Below are positions 1-8,976 of a stretch of DNA of 64,000 nucleotides, in pieces. The stretch is from NCBI GenBank assembly GCA_036493895.1, contig DASXOZ010000017.1, positions 1 to 64,000 on the forward strand. Direction: 5' to 3'. Made by a program: the position numbers and the translations under genes. Origin of the DNA: Candidatus Binatia bacterium (GTDB taxonomy: Bacteria > Desulfobacterota > Binatia > UBA1149 > CAITLU01). The notes under the pieces were generated by a model, which saw only the letters and a list, made by a program, of their open reading frames with translations, had not been told where the DNA came from and did not search any database. Each line of letters begins with the position of its first letter. The stretch's first letter is position 1.

Positions 1-46
1 AACGAGGGGGATACGTGCGAAGTGCCATTCATTTTTTGCAGCCTTA

Positions 47-223
47 TCATTCCTGAGGGATGTAGTTCATCTTGCCGTCCTGCAGAACACCGCCCGAACG
101 ATCCGCATCGCCTTCCGATGCGACCCTGACCCCGCCAACCGTGTAGTGCCGTTCGACCCCAACGGAACAGCCGGACATGAACTCCTCGAGCGGAATCTCT
201 CCCGGGTGAATCGGATCCAGAAA
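47..223 (-). pseudogene. Decayed HigA-type antitoxin remnant
   Basis: The reading frame carries DPIHPGEIPLEEFM (about 181-217), the N-terminal signature of HigA addiction-module antidotes (P.HPGE.L.EEF). The helix-turn-helix that should follow is absent in this frame. A peptide resembling the end of that domain (KAMRIVRAVF, near 88-117) appears in another frame on the same strand, so at least one frameshift plus deletions separate the two parts. No HigB-like toxin frame is visible upstream. I read this as a dead antitoxin gene; the match is to short motifs only, so a chance resemblance is possible. Confidence 0.35.
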
Positions 224-296
224 CAACCTTCGCGTCGCGGCTGCCTGATCACAAATGTGATCGGCCTGGTGCGACAGGACGTTACTCCGTCGCGCT

Positions 297-824
297 TCAA
301 GCAAACAGAGGCCGGGGAATCACACGGATCAAGATCAGGAACGGCGCGACGACGTCGACGATGTTGTCCAGCAACAGCAGTCCTGGATTCGTCGAAGGTG
401 GATGGCCAAACACCGCACGAACGATGAACAGTCCCATGAGCAGCGCCATGGAGCTCCCGACCATGATTGCCGGCCCTCGGATCGCCTCCTTCTTGCGCCA
501 GAGCGCATAGACCAGCATCACCATGAACGGCGCGACGCAGACGGCGTAGAAGCCCATCATGAAACGGATGTGCAGTCCCAGCTCCGACGAGACGGGATCG
601 ATCCCGCTCGCAAGATAGTCTGCCAGGTCGAGGCGAAGCAGCTGTCGCAGCTCACAGTTGAAGGCACACAATCCGCTCGAGCAGGCAGCCGCGCACCCGC
701 GGAGCGTCGGCGGATAGCCGAGCGCGACCGCCAGGTCGACGGTGTAGCCGACAACGACTCGAAAGACGGCGATGGGCACCAGGAGGATGTCGATTGCAGT
801 CTTCCAGGTCGGCTGTCGGCTCAT
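297..824 (-). CDS. Emopamil-binding/EXPERA-like integral membrane protein
   Basis: This 175-residue protein has four predicted membrane segments at about residues 10-30, 87-109, 117-138 and 149-169. Between the first two lies a loop with four cysteines (44, 48, 53, 57). The block around residues 86-110 (RFMMGFYAVCVAPFMVMLVY) and the C-terminal block ending in PFLILIRVIP resemble bacterial emopamil-binding-protein-like membrane proteins, which belong to the EXPERA fold (sterol isomerase and sigma-2 receptor relatives). Catalytic activity cannot be inferred. The ATG at 824 is the only good start near the first helix, and no strong ribosome site is seen. The cysteine-containing loop is unusual for the family as I know it. 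Confidence 0.6.
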   Translation of the reverse strand: MSRQPTWKTAIDILLVPIAVFRVVVGYTVDLAVALGYPPTLRGCAAACSSGLCAFNCELRQLLRLDLADYLASGIDPVSSELGLHIRFMMGFYAVCVAPFMVMLVYALWRKKEAIRGPAIMVGSSMALLMGLFIVRAVFGHPPSTNPGLLLLDNIVDVVAPFLILIRVIPRPLFA

Positions 825-973
825 ATGCGTGTCGTTGTACGACGCTCACGGCGTCGTCCGGTGCAGTGCCAGCCCTTGCGGATACCCTTCAGTGCGTCCC
901 GTCGGTTACCCGGCGGAACCATCTTATCGAAGCCGCAGCTCCCTGCATCGGCCATTTAGCCATCGAGTCCCAA

Positions 974-1789
974 CTAGCGCACGCAGCGAAACCCGATAAG
1001 CCCCGACGCGAAGGACGGCAGCCTGCCGCCGGAGACCGCGAGTGGGCCGGCTTTCGTCCCGGAGACGAGGGAGCCGCCGCGCGTCAGTGCACCGGGGCCT
1101 TCGCCGGTCGTGCTCGCGCCGACGAGGCACATCGCGTCGTCGCTGAAGCTGGCCCAGTCCGCGCATTGCGTAGAGCGCGGTACCCAGTCCGCCACCCACT
1201 CGTCGAGATTCCCGACCATGTCGAAAGTGCCGCGTGACGATACGCAGTTGCTGCGCGTACCGGTGGCGATCAGACCGGGACCGGCTGCAGAGGTATTGCA
1301 GTCCGTCGTCCCGTCGTCGGGACCGGCGTCCGGCGTGCCGTTCGCACCCACCTGCCACTCCGCGCTCGTCGGCAGACGCTTGCTCGAGTTGGCGCACGCC
1401 TCCTGGGCCTGGAACCAGCTGATGTGCGCCGATGGCAGCTCCGACGCCAGGCTCACGGCGTAGATGTCGTTTGCGCAGCTCTGGCCGTTCTTCGTGCACG
1501 GCGCATAGTCCTCTCCCGCCGTGCCGAGCTGCACGGCGCCGGCGCTCGTCAGCTCGTTGCGCGTGGCTCTGCCAAGTCGAATGTCGTTCACTACCATCGT
1601 GTTCGTGGCGGTCGGATCGGGCACGCGCCAGACGCTCTCTTCGTACTTGTCGATGCACACCGTTCCGGCCGACACGGCGTCCGCACCGCATCTGCTGCCG
1701 GGAAGTCTCGAAGAGCCGGCCGCCGTGCCCGCCACGCCCATCACCACTGTGCCGGCGAGAAAAATCTTCATTGCGTGCTGCTTCATCAT
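974..1789 (-). CDS. Exported formylglycine-generating-enzyme (SUMF1)-like protein
   Basis: The protein has 271 residues. An N-terminal signal peptide (MKIFLAGTVVMGVAGTAAG, best read from the internal Met at residue 7) is followed by one FGE-sulfatase domain. Supporting motifs are an early VCIDKYE-type segment, the central WFQAQEACANSSKRLPTSAEW block, GTFDMVGNLDEWVADW, and the terminal GLIGFRCVR. These are hallmarks of the formylglycine-generating-enzyme fold, in which bona fide members oxidise sulfatase cysteines but many bacterial members have other or unknown roles. No sulfatase gene lies nearby, and the protein is exported whereas enzymatic activation of sulfatases normally occurs before export. 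A structural or binding role is therefore as likely as catalysis. Confidence 0.75.
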   Translation of the reverse strand: MMKQHAMKIFLAGTVVMGVAGTAAGSSRLPGSRCGADAVSAGTVCIDKYEESVWRVPDPTATNTMVVNDIRLGRATRNELTSAGAVQLGTAGEDYAPCTKNGQSCANDIYAVSLASELPSAHISWFQAQEACANSSKRLPTSAEWQVGANGTPDAGPDDGTTDCNTSAAGPGLIATGTRSNCVSSRGTFDMVGNLDEWVADWVPRSTQCADWASFSDDAMCLVGASTTGEGPGALTRGGSLVSGTKAGPLAVSGGRLPSFASGLIGFRCVR

Positions 1790-1878
1790 CGTCGTGGTCC
1801 TCCTCGGTCGATCGTCATCTGTCCGCGAAATGTTTCCTCTGGACTCGTTCCATCTGGCCGGCAGTCCGGGCTGCCGCC

Positions 1879-1908
1879 GGTGGGCCTGCCTGCTGCGGCA
1901 GGCCCACC
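1879..1908 (-). terminator. GC-rich 12-bp hairpin between two secreted-protein genes
   Basis: GGTGGGCCTGCC at 1879-1890 and GGCAGGCCCACC at 1897-1908 form a perfect 12-bp stem with a 6-nt loop. It lies 25 bp beyond the stop of the 1934-2962 gene. No U-tract follows on the minus strand, so it is a weak or factor-dependent terminator at best and may instead stabilise the 3' end. Confidence 0.4.
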
Positions 1909-1933
1909 TTGCGGTTCGCCCCCGTGAAGCGCG

Positions 1934-2962
1934 CTAGTGCGATGTCCGCGACGCTCCCTGGTCGCAGAAACCCTTGAAGGTCTGCTGGAGCGACTTCACA
2001 CTGGAAAATCCCAGCCCTTGCGCCGCCGCTTCGAGGCTCCCGAACTGCTGGACCAGCGCGAGCACGCTCTGGCCGTGACAGTTCACGGTACCGGGTAGTC
2101 CGACATCGGGAACGGTGTTGCCGGCGAGCGAGACGGTCATGTTGAACGTCCGCAGCGGAGAGTCGACGACGATGTCCGTGCCGATTCGCAGCCAGTCCGG
2201 CTGCAACGCCGAGTTGCGGATCCACGCCTGCAGGTCACCGACGAACGGCGTGCCCGGCGCCACGAGCGGCTTCGGCGCCGACAGGAACAGGAACTGGCCG
2301 CCGCTGACATCGACTTCGGGTCGGAAGAAGTAGTGATCCGCCGGCAACACGATCGGAGGCGTGAAGGTGATCGTGATCTGAACCGCCTGGCCACGCGCGA
2401 CTCCGTCGCCATGGGTCACGTTTGCCGGTGCCGGATGGATTCCGTCCGTGACGGTGTTCAGGGCCTGGAAGCTCGGGTTCAGGACTTCTGCATGGAAGGA
2501 GAGGGTTTCCCTCTTGCCATCGCGAGTCGCTGCGCCGATCTCCACGTCCGCCGGCGAGTTGGCCCGCGACGGCACCTGGATCACGGGGAGCTCCACGGAG
2601 TCCCTGGGGAAGACGTGGTAGAGCTCGACTTCGACGTTGTCGATGTCCGTCAGCGCAGTCCCCGTCGGAATCAGCCCGACGATGGTCGCCCGGGTGATCG
2701 CCGTCGTGTCGCTGAGGATGAAATCATCGGCCGTTTCCGTCTCAAGGCTGTCCTTGCCGGCAGGCTGCGACAGCGTCCCGAGCAGCCCGTCGGGTGCACC
2801 GGTACTGAAGAAGTAGGGATCCGCCGACGCGGGCGTCGACAGCCACATCGATGCGATCACCGTGGCCGCCGCCACAGCGATACGAAGAGGGGACGGCGCA
2901 AACGCGGGCATCCGGTCGCCGGAGATCGTCCGCGTGGTGATGGTCATGTGTGATCGATTCAT
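1934..2962 (-). CDS. Exported protein of unknown function
   Basis: I place the start at the ATG at 2962, preceded by AAGGAG at good spacing, giving 342 residues. An upstream in-frame extension to 3196 looks like non-coding DNA. An unusually long n-region leads into a hydrophobic signal segment (IAVAAATVIASMWL) and an ADPYFF cleavage area. The mature part begins YFFSTGAPDGLLGTLSQP and is mostly beta-rich, of the kind seen in many exported proteins without known function. The last 50 residues (from GTVNCHGQSVLALVQQ) form a separate helical segment with two cysteines. I do not recognise a family. A 430-bp upstream region leaves room for its own promoter. Confidence 0.65.
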   Translation of the reverse strand: MNRSHMTITTRTISGDRMPAFAPSPLRIAVAAATVIASMWLSTPASADPYFFSTGAPDGLLGTLSQPAGKDSLETETADDFILSDTTAITRATIVGLIPTGTALTDIDNVEVELYHVFPRDSVELPVIQVPSRANSPADVEIGAATRDGKRETLSFHAEVLNPSFQALNTVTDGIHPAPANVTHGDGVARGQAVQITITFTPPIVLPADHYFFRPEVDVSGGQFLFLSAPKPLVAPGTPFVGDLQAWIRNSALQPDWLRIGTDIVVDSPLRTFNMTVSLAGNTVPDVGLPGTVNCHGQSVLALVQQFGSLEAAAQGLGFSSVKSLQQTFKGFCDQGASRTSH

Positions 2963-3395
2963 GATGGTCTCCTTCTGATCGCATTGGGTTGGAACTTGCA
3001 GGGAACTGAAAACTGCACGGCGCGGGCCGACTGCGGTCGCGAGCTCTTGCAACTCGCGGCGAGTCCACTCGAGAACGTGAGAAGCAGGGCACGGCGCGCG
3101 GCCTGGTACTCGTCGGCATCGCATTTCTTCATTCTGTCCTTCCTTCCTGCACGGCCGCTCGACCGCTCGACGCGCGGGTCCTGGTGCGAGCGTCACGCCG
3201 TCTCATCGACCGTGCCTTCGCACAGCCGAGCTGCGGCCGTCGTACCCGCGTGTCTGGTGGTGGCGTCTGCCAGTGCAGAGCCCGTGCGACGCCAGATCTG
3301 TTCGATCCTGCGTCTATGAAGAACTACGGATGGAGGGTCGGAAGGTTTCGCTCAGCTCGACGACGCGGCGCCGACTGCCGCGCGCTGCAGCACAG
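2963..3395. other. Non-coding interval, no gene seen
   Basis: This 433-bp stretch lies between the end of the NrsF-like gene and the start of the exported protein at 2962. Reading frames across it have no recognisable protein character. It contains the ribosome site of the downstream gene and presumably its promoter; I could not define promoter boxes. Confidence 0.5.
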
Positions 3396-4088
3396 TCAGC
3401 GGCTTCGCGGCGAGAGCAGCACCTGTCCCAGCAGCGCGCCGACAGCAGCGAGTACGCCAAGCGGTAGCAGGTGGCCGATCAAGAGGTGCGACACGGACGC
3501 AACCGGGCACCACAGATCCACTCCGAACCACGCACACGCACCGGATGCGACGCCGATCGCCGCGCCATTGAGCGCGGGATGCTCCGGCGCGCTGCGGCGC
3601 GCGGCGAGAAATGCCAGCAGCGGACCGGCGGCGACGAGCAGCGACAGCGACAGGCATCTCAGCCCAGGCCGCGTGGGCCATGCAGTCATCGGATCGGCGA
3701 ACACCAGGTCGCAGCCGACTTTCCATGCGAACAGCGCGAGCGGGATCAGGACGATCACGGAAAGAAGCCGGCTGCTCGATCTTCCGAGCATCGATCCGCC
3801 TCTGCGAAGTGCGAACCATAGTGCGGTCGCGGCAACGCCCAGCGCGCCTGTGGCCGTTGCCACGAGCAGCGAGACCGGTCGCTCCACGTACCGATGCGGG
3901 GCGATCTCGCCCGAGAGCCTCACGAGCTCGCCCTGCGACGTGAACATCGCAAAGATCACGAAGGCACTCACGCCGCTTGCGACTGCAACGATGCCGATGA
4001 TCACGTTGCGGCGATGAACGGCGGCGCGCGTCGGCGAAGGCTCGGCAGCCACCGTTGCCAGCACCTGCGCCTTCAAGTCGGTGCTCAC
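3396..4088 (-). CDS. NrsF-type (DUF1109) membrane anti-sigma factor
   Basis: The protein is 230 residues, starting at a GTG at 4088 whose last bases form the stop of the sigma gene (GTGA overlap), so the two are translationally coupled. After a short cytoplasmic N-terminus (STDLKAQVLATVAAEPSPTR) there are about six membrane segments. This layout and the pairing with an ECF sigma gene match the NrsF/DUF1109 family, where the membrane protein holds the sigma factor inactive at the inner membrane until stress releases it. The cysteines in the later segments (GLRCLSLSLL, SGACAWFG, DLWCPVASVS) are typical positions for this family and suggest redox or metal sensing. Length fits the family (about 210-230). 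Confidence 0.8.
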   Translation of the reverse strand: MSTDLKAQVLATVAAEPSPTRAAVHRRNVIIGIVAVASGVSAFVIFAMFTSQGELVRLSGEIAPHRYVERPVSLLVATATGALGVAATALWFALRRGGSMLGRSSSRLLSVIVLIPLALFAWKVGCDLVFADPMTAWPTRPGLRCLSLSLLVAAGPLLAFLAARRSAPEHPALNGAAIGVASGACAWFGVDLWCPVASVSHLLIGHLLPLGVLAAVGALLGQVLLSPRSR

Positions 4089-4693
4089 GATGCGCCTCCG
4101 TCTTCTCGAATCAGCGCACGCAGTGCCTCGTACGCACGGTGAGTCCTGAGCTTCACGGCGGGTACCGTCGTTCCCAGGAGCTCGGCGGCTCGTTTGAGGC
4201 TCAAGCCTTCCTGTTTGACCAGTTGGTACGCGGTGCGCTGCGACTCCGGGAGCGAGTCGAGGCGCTCCTGTACACGACGCTCCGTGCGCCGCGCGTCCAC
4301 GACGTCGTCTGTGGAAATCGTCGCCTGGGACGTCATCCGGTCGTCGTCGGTTGGCACGTCCGCGAACACTGCCAGCTCCACGTGCTTGCGTCGGGCCCTG
4401 TCGATCATGAGTCGCTTGGCTACCGCGAGTGCCCAAGGCATCACGGGGGCGCCCGGGATGAACGACCCGCGCGCCCTGTGTATCTGCAGAAACGTCTGTT
4501 GCATCAGATCCTCGGAGGCAGCTTCGTCCCGTGTCGCCTTGCGCAGGTATCCGAGAAGGCGTGGCGCAAGCGCGTCGTACACTTCGGCAAATGCGGAATC
4601 GTCGCCATTGGAGTAGCGCTCCATGGCCGCGTCCGCCCTCTCGGCGCCCGGTTCTGTCGCAAGCGGCACAGGAGCCTCGCCTTTGTAAGACAT
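4085..4693 (-). CDS. ECF-family RNA polymerase sigma factor (SigF-like)
   Basis: I chose the ATG at 4693 (MSYKGEAPV), giving 202 residues; an upstream in-frame ATG at 4798 would add a low-complexity stretch. Region 2 is visible in LLGYLRKATRDEAASEDLMQ through PWALAVAKRLMIDRARR. Region 4 is LPESQRTAYQLVKQEGLSLK followed by the helix-turn-helix RAAELLGTTVPAVKLRTHRA. The gene overlaps its NrsF-like anti-sigma partner by four bases, so the pair forms a regulatory unit, likely autoregulated from the 400-bp region upstream. The exported proteins at 974-2962 lie downstream on the same strand and are candidates for its regulon, but this is only inference from position. Confidence 0.88.
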   Translation of the reverse strand: MSYKGEAPVPLATEPGAERADAAMERYSNGDDSAFAEVYDALAPRLLGYLRKATRDEAASEDLMQQTFLQIHRARGSFIPGAPVMPWALAVAKRLMIDRARRKHVELAVFADVPTDDDRMTSQATISTDDVVDARRTERRVQERLDSLPESQRTAYQLVKQEGLSLKRAAELLGTTVPAVKLRTHRAYEALRALIREDGGAS

Positions 4694-5092
4694 ACGGATC
4701 CGAGTCTCGGAAGTTTCGCTGCCAGCCGGGACAAAGCCCGGTCGGGGACCCCGGCGGGTTCTCTCGTTCCCATTTCCGGACCCGGGTGACCGGTGCAAGC
4801 CCTTTCGGATCGAGGGGAAAAGGCGGCCAATTGGAATCGAGGCCGGTGACCGTTCCGGTGTCAGTTGGCGATTGAACCCCGACCTGCATCCTTGGGCTCG
4901 ACAGGAGCAGGCTCTCCGGGCACAACGTTCCGGCTCAGGGCCGGCAAGAAGTGGCTGCGGCCCGCGCGTTTTCAGGCTTTTTCTTACGCTCCCGACAAAC
5001 CGGAACTTCGTTCGTCGCGGAAACAGGGACGAGCGGGCTGAGGGCTCACGCGAGTCGGATAGTCTCGGGCGATAGCCGGCTCGCCGAGGATC
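4694..5092. other. Non-coding interval upstream of the sigma gene
   Basis: This is 399 bp between the sigma factor start and the end of the CoA-disulfide reductase gene. No coding potential is convincing. It should hold the promoter of the sigma/anti-sigma unit. I note a GGGACAAAGCCC-type short inverted repeat near 4730 and otherwise nothing distinctive. Confidence 0.45.
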
Positions 5093-6781
5093 TTAGTTTC
5101 GGAGCGACCCGCGTACGCCCGCCTTCTCCCTCATTTTCCACGTCGTGAACCCGCCGCTCAGGTTGCGCGCATCGCGGCCGTTCTGGCGAAGAAAGCGCAC
5201 CGCGTAGTACGCGCGCTGCCCGACGCCGCAGTACACGTCGATTTTATTCCCGCTCGGCACATCGGCGAGCCGCCGGCGGAGCTGCGACAACGGCACGTTG
5301 ATCGCGCCGGGAACTGCCCCGGCAGAGAACTCCGACGGCTCGCGCACGTCGAGGATCACGTGGCCGTCGTGTCCGATGGCATCCCAGTCCGCCAGCGGCA
5401 TGTCGCCGCTGAGCACGTTCACCGCGATCATGCCCGCGAGATTGACGGGATCCTTGGCTGCTCCGTATTGTGGCGCATAGCAGAGCTCGGCTTCGGCGAG
5501 GTCCTCGACCGAGCCTCCGAACTGCAGCACCGTCGCAATCACGTCGGTGCGCTTCGCGACGCCTTCGAGGCCGACGGCCTGGGCCCCGAGTACGCGCCCG
5601 TCGGGCACCGAAAACAGGAGCTTCAGGTGGATCGACTTTGCGCCCGGATAGTACGCGGCATGATGTCCGGGATGCAGGTAGACCTTCTCGAAACTCGTCA
5701 CGCCGGCGCGGCGAAGACCTCTCTCGCTCGCGCCGGTCGTCGCCGCCGTCAGACCCATCACTCCGACGACCGCGGTGGCCTGTACGCCGCGAAAACGGAC
5801 ATCGCGTCCTGCAATCGACGCAGCCGCAACCCGCCCCTGGCGGTTTGCGGGGCCGGCCAGCGGAAGGATCACCTCCTGGCCGGTGATGACGTCGCGTACT
5901 TCGATCGCGTCACCCACGGCCCATATGTGCGGATCGTCCGTGCGCATCTGCGAATCGACGACGATGCCGCCGCGCGGACCGATTTTGAGGCCCGCTTCGC
6001 GCGCGAGCGTCGTCTCGGGCTTCACGCCGATCGCGAGAATGACGAGGTCGGCCTCCAGCGCGCTGCCCGACTCAGTGACGACGCGCAGGCCGTCGCCACC
6101 AGCCTCGATGCGCGCAAGGCCGTCGCCGAGAACCAGGTGCACGCCGTTGCTGCGGAGATGTTCGGCGATGGGCGCGGCCATCTCGGCATCGAGCGGCGGC
6201 ATCACTTGTGGGAGCTTTTCGAGCACCGTCACGTCGATGCCGCGGTGCACGAGGTTCTCGGCCATCTCGAGACCGATGAATCCGCCACCGATGACGACGG
6301 CGCGCGCGGCGCGGTGCTGGTCGATCCAGGCGCGGATCCTTCGCGTGTCGGGAATGCTGCGCACGGCGAAGACTCCGTCGAGGTCGATTCCTGGCAAGGC
6401 CGGCCGTACCGGGACTGCGCCCGGCGCGAGCACGAGCGCGTCGTAGTGCTCTTCCCGGACCGCGCCGCTCGCGACGTCGCGAACGGTTAGCATCTGCCGC
6501 CCGCGGTCGATGGCGACCGCCTCGGTGCCGGTACGCACTTCAATGCGGAAACGGTCGCGGAACATCCCCGTCGATGCGACCAGCAGGCTTTTTTCTTCCG
6601 TAATGACGTTGCCGACAAAATACGGCAGGCCGCAGTTGGCGAACGAGACGTGCGGCCCGCGGTCGAGCAGCACGATCTCGCATGTCTCATCGAGCCGCCG
6701 CAGCCTGGCGGCGCAGGAGGCGCCGCCGGCAACGCCTCCGACAATGAGCACGCGGCGAAGAGGCGCAGCGGTTAGCGACAT
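5093..6781 (-). CDS. CoA-disulfide/persulfide reductase with C-terminal rhodanese domain
   Basis: The start at 6781 gives 562 residues. Residues 11-450 form a two-dinucleotide-binding flavoprotein: the FAD site VLIVGGVAGGAS (11-22), the NAD site AVVIGGGFIGLE, and HIWAVGDAIEVRD before the dimerisation domain. SFANCGLPYFVG carries the single redox cysteine (C50) that defines CoA-disulfide reductases. The C-terminal about 100 residues are a rhodanese domain with active-site loop CGVGQR (C518). Such fusions reduce CoA-disulfide and CoA- or protein-persulfides with NAD(P)H and take part in sulfur or polysulfide metabolism. The gene lies 50 bp downstream of a nonahaem cytochrome gene on the same strand, so the two are probably co-transcribed. 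Confidence 0.9.
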   Translation of the reverse strand: MSLTAAPLRRVLIVGGVAGGASCAARLRRLDETCEIVLLDRGPHVSFANCGLPYFVGNVITEEKSLLVASTGMFRDRFRIEVRTGTEAVAIDRGRQMLTVRDVASGAVREEHYDALVLAPGAVPVRPALPGIDLDGVFAVRSIPDTRRIRAWIDQHRAARAVVIGGGFIGLEMAENLVHRGIDVTVLEKLPQVMPPLDAEMAAPIAEHLRSNGVHLVLGDGLARIEAGGDGLRVVTESGSALEADLVILAIGVKPETTLAREAGLKIGPRGGIVVDSQMRTDDPHIWAVGDAIEVRDVITGQEVILPLAGPANRQGRVAAASIAGRDVRFRGVQATAVVGVMGLTAATTGASERGLRRAGVTSFEKVYLHPGHHAAYYPGAKSIHLKLLFSVPDGRVLGAQAVGLEGVAKRTDVIATVLQFGGSVEDLAEAELCYAPQYGAAKDPVNLAGMIAVNVLSGDMPLADWDAIGHDGHVILDVREPSEFSAGAVPGAINVPLSQLRRRLADVPSGNKIDVYCGVGQRAYYAVRFLRQNGRDARNLSGGFTTWKMREKAGVRGSLRN

Positions 6782-6831
6782 GACTGGTCGGCACTCCTCG
6801 CCGTTGTCCGGGATCGGGGCGCCATCGCTCC

Positions 6832-8976
6832 CTACGGACAGTTGGGACTGGAAGGCAGGCCTACGGCTGCTCGCAGCACCGCCAATGCATCGGACGCGGT
6901 CACGGCTCCACTTCCGTTGAAATCGCAAACCTGCAGGGCGCAGTTGAAAATGCCCACGGCGGCATGAAGCACGGCCAGCGCATCACCGGCGGAAAGCCGG
7001 CCGTCGCCCGTGCAGTCGCCGCACATGCGGCCGGCGACGTCGATCGTCACGGTGGCCAGATTCGAGTCGGTGGACCCGTCCCATGCAGCGAACGTAAACG
7101 AATCGGCGCCAGCGTAGCCGGGCTCCGGAATATAGGTTGCCAGGGTACCTTCGAGACCGGTCGTGCCGTGCAGCGGCTGCGAGACGATGCGCAGCGCGAG
7201 CGCATCACCGTCGGGGTCGTTTGCAACGAGCGGGACCTTCAGCGCCACGCCGGCAATGGCAGAAACAGAATCGCCGGTCGCGACGGCCGGCCTGTTCGGG
7301 TTCGCGGTGTCGTTGTGCGGACCGAGGTGACAAGTGTAGCAGCCGACCTGGAAACCGGCCCAGAGGCGCTTGGTTCCGAACTCGCCGTTGATCGTGCGAT
7401 CGGTCTTCGTGCGAGACAGCACGGTCCCCCGATAATCGGTTCCGTGGCAGTCTTTGCATGGCGTCGTGTCCCCGCCGTCACCGATCAGATCGGGGTGGGC
7501 ATTCACCCACGCCTGCCCGAGCGGATGCAGGCCATGAGGACCGCCGCTCATGGTCGCAGGCTGGTTTCCTCCGTGGCACGCGGCGCACTCCACGAGCATG
7601 CCTTCGTGCCCCTGGTGTTCGACGCTCTGCACGTTGTCGTTCGGATGGATCGATGCGAACTCGGCGTGCGTGGAGCCGTGGCATGCCTCGCACTTGAGGC
7701 CGCCATGCCCGGTCGAGAATCGGTACAGCGAGAGGCCAGCTGCGGGTGCATCGGCGGTGGTAGCAAAAGTTCCGTCGACCGCCTGGCGGACCTGCCCCGG
7801 CGACTCGAATACCGAGGTGTAGCGGAGCGCGCCGTTGTTGTGCGTTGCATTGCCGGTATGGCAGCTCTGACAGAGGGGCTCCTGCAGCCAGCCGAGGCGC
7901 CCCGCAGCACCGACAGCGTTCATCGGGCCGTGACACTCCTGGCACTGGATCGCGAGCGAACCGTCCGGTGCCACCGATGCTCCCATCACACCACGCAGAC
8001 AGCGCGTCTCGGCCCCGGGATGACAGCGGTAACATGCACCGCGGTTGGTCGAAGCGTCGAGAGTCTGGCCGGATTGGGGATCGACGACAGTCGCATGCCT
8101 GCCGTGAACGGCCTGCGTCAGCGGCATCACACCGCTCTGGCCGGTGGTGCCGAGCGCGGCGGACGCATGACAGCTTGCGCAAAGAATCGGCTTGCCGTCG
8201 CTCGTCACGGTCGCGTACAGGCCGCTCGCATTGTAGCCGCCGGCGGTGAGCGCAGCCTGGAACGTCAGATCAGCCGCCTGCAGCTCGTCGTGCTTGCGAA
8301 GGATGTTCAGGCGCGTCTCGCGCTGGGCGTCCGGGTCGGTCACCCAACCTTGCAACGGCATGGCCGGCGCCGGAGTCCCGGCGGCCGGGCTGTGACAGCT
8401 GCGGCAGTCCATCTCGTCGGAGACCGGCAGCACGATGTCGATGAAAGCGAGCATCGTTCCTGCGCCGTCGCGCGCGACGAGACGCATCATCGGGTAGGCA
8501 TTCCTGTTCATGGCATCATCGTACGGCGTCAGTGGAACGCCTTCGGCGATGAACCATCCCGACGCCGAATCCCACCTCATTGGCTGCGGCGTGTTGGCCG
8601 GGCCCGGCATGCGAACTCCGGTCAGCCCGACATCGATCGCCGGAGACGCGCCGAATAGCGGCTGCACGTACTGCCAGAAATTCGTCTTTCCCTGCGACGT
8701 CGTATTGATCGAGCCGGTGCTGTCCGCAACCGCCTCGTAGGTCACGGAAATTCCCGCAGCGGGCGGATCGGCGAGCATCACCCCCGCAGGATCGATCACC
8801 TGGGCATGAATGGTGTTGTACGGCGGCAGCAGCGAGAGGACGGAAAAATCCCCGTCCATGCAATGCATGCCGAGATTGTTCCATCCGACAATCGTGTAGT
8901 TGGCGGCGCCGGCAGATACGGCCACACCGACGAGAGAACTACCGAGAAGCAGCGCAAAGCTTCTTCGCCATGTCAT
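6832..8976 (-). CDS. Exported nonahaem cytochrome c with Ig-like and dockerin-like C-terminal modules
   Basis: The start at 8976 gives 714 residues with a signal peptide to about A24. Residues 25-185 are a haem-free beta-rich domain. Nine CXXCH haem sites follow, starting at C191, 266, 315, 345, 369, 429, 464, 507 and 546. Residues 570-647 look like a cadherin/Ig-like repeat (LVANDPDGDALALRI... DSFTFAAWDG). The last 65 residues hold two dockerin-like loops (GDCTGDGRLSAGDALAVL and CDFNGSGAVTASDALAVL) bounded by cysteines. The product is expected in the periplasm or on the surface as an electron conduit or reductase, with the C-terminus mediating calcium-dependent attachment. Haem spacing does not match a family I can name. 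The CoA-disulfide reductase follows 50 bp downstream. Confidence 0.85.
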   Translation of the reverse strand: MTWRRSFALLLGSSLVGVAVSAGAANYTIVGWNNLGMHCMDGDFSVLSLLPPYNTIHAQVIDPAGVMLADPPAAGISVTYEAVADSTGSINTTSQGKTNFWQYVQPLFGASPAIDVGLTGVRMPGPANTPQPMRWDSASGWFIAEGVPLTPYDDAMNRNAYPMMRLVARDGAGTMLAFIDIVLPVSDEMDCRSCHSPAAGTPAPAMPLQGWVTDPDAQRETRLNILRKHDELQAADLTFQAALTAGGYNASGLYATVTSDGKPILCASCHASAALGTTGQSGVMPLTQAVHGRHATVVDPQSGQTLDASTNRGACYRCHPGAETRCLRGVMGASVAPDGSLAIQCQECHGPMNAVGAAGRLGWLQEPLCQSCHTGNATHNNGALRYTSVFESPGQVRQAVDGTFATTADAPAAGLSLYRFSTGHGGLKCEACHGSTHAEFASIHPNDNVQSVEHQGHEGMLVECAACHGGNQPATMSGGPHGLHPLGQAWVNAHPDLIGDGGDTTPCKDCHGTDYRGTVLSRTKTDRTINGEFGTKRLWAGFQVGCYTCHLGPHNDTANPNRPAVATGDSVSAIAGVALKVPLVANDPDGDALALRIVSQPLHGTTGLEGTLATYIPEPGYAGADSFTFAAWDGSTDSNLATVTIDVAGRMCGDCTGDGRLSAGDALAVLHAAVGIFNCALQVCDFNGSGAVTASDALAVLRAAVGLPSSPNCP

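Noticed and set aside
2963-3196. N-terminal extension of the exported protein at 1934
   Set aside because: The extra 78 codons precede a good ribosome site and signal peptide and have no coding character.
6964-8658. A 564-codon plus-strand frame
   Set aside because: Antisense to the nonahaem cytochrome, whose nine CXXCH sites and signal peptide are unambiguous.
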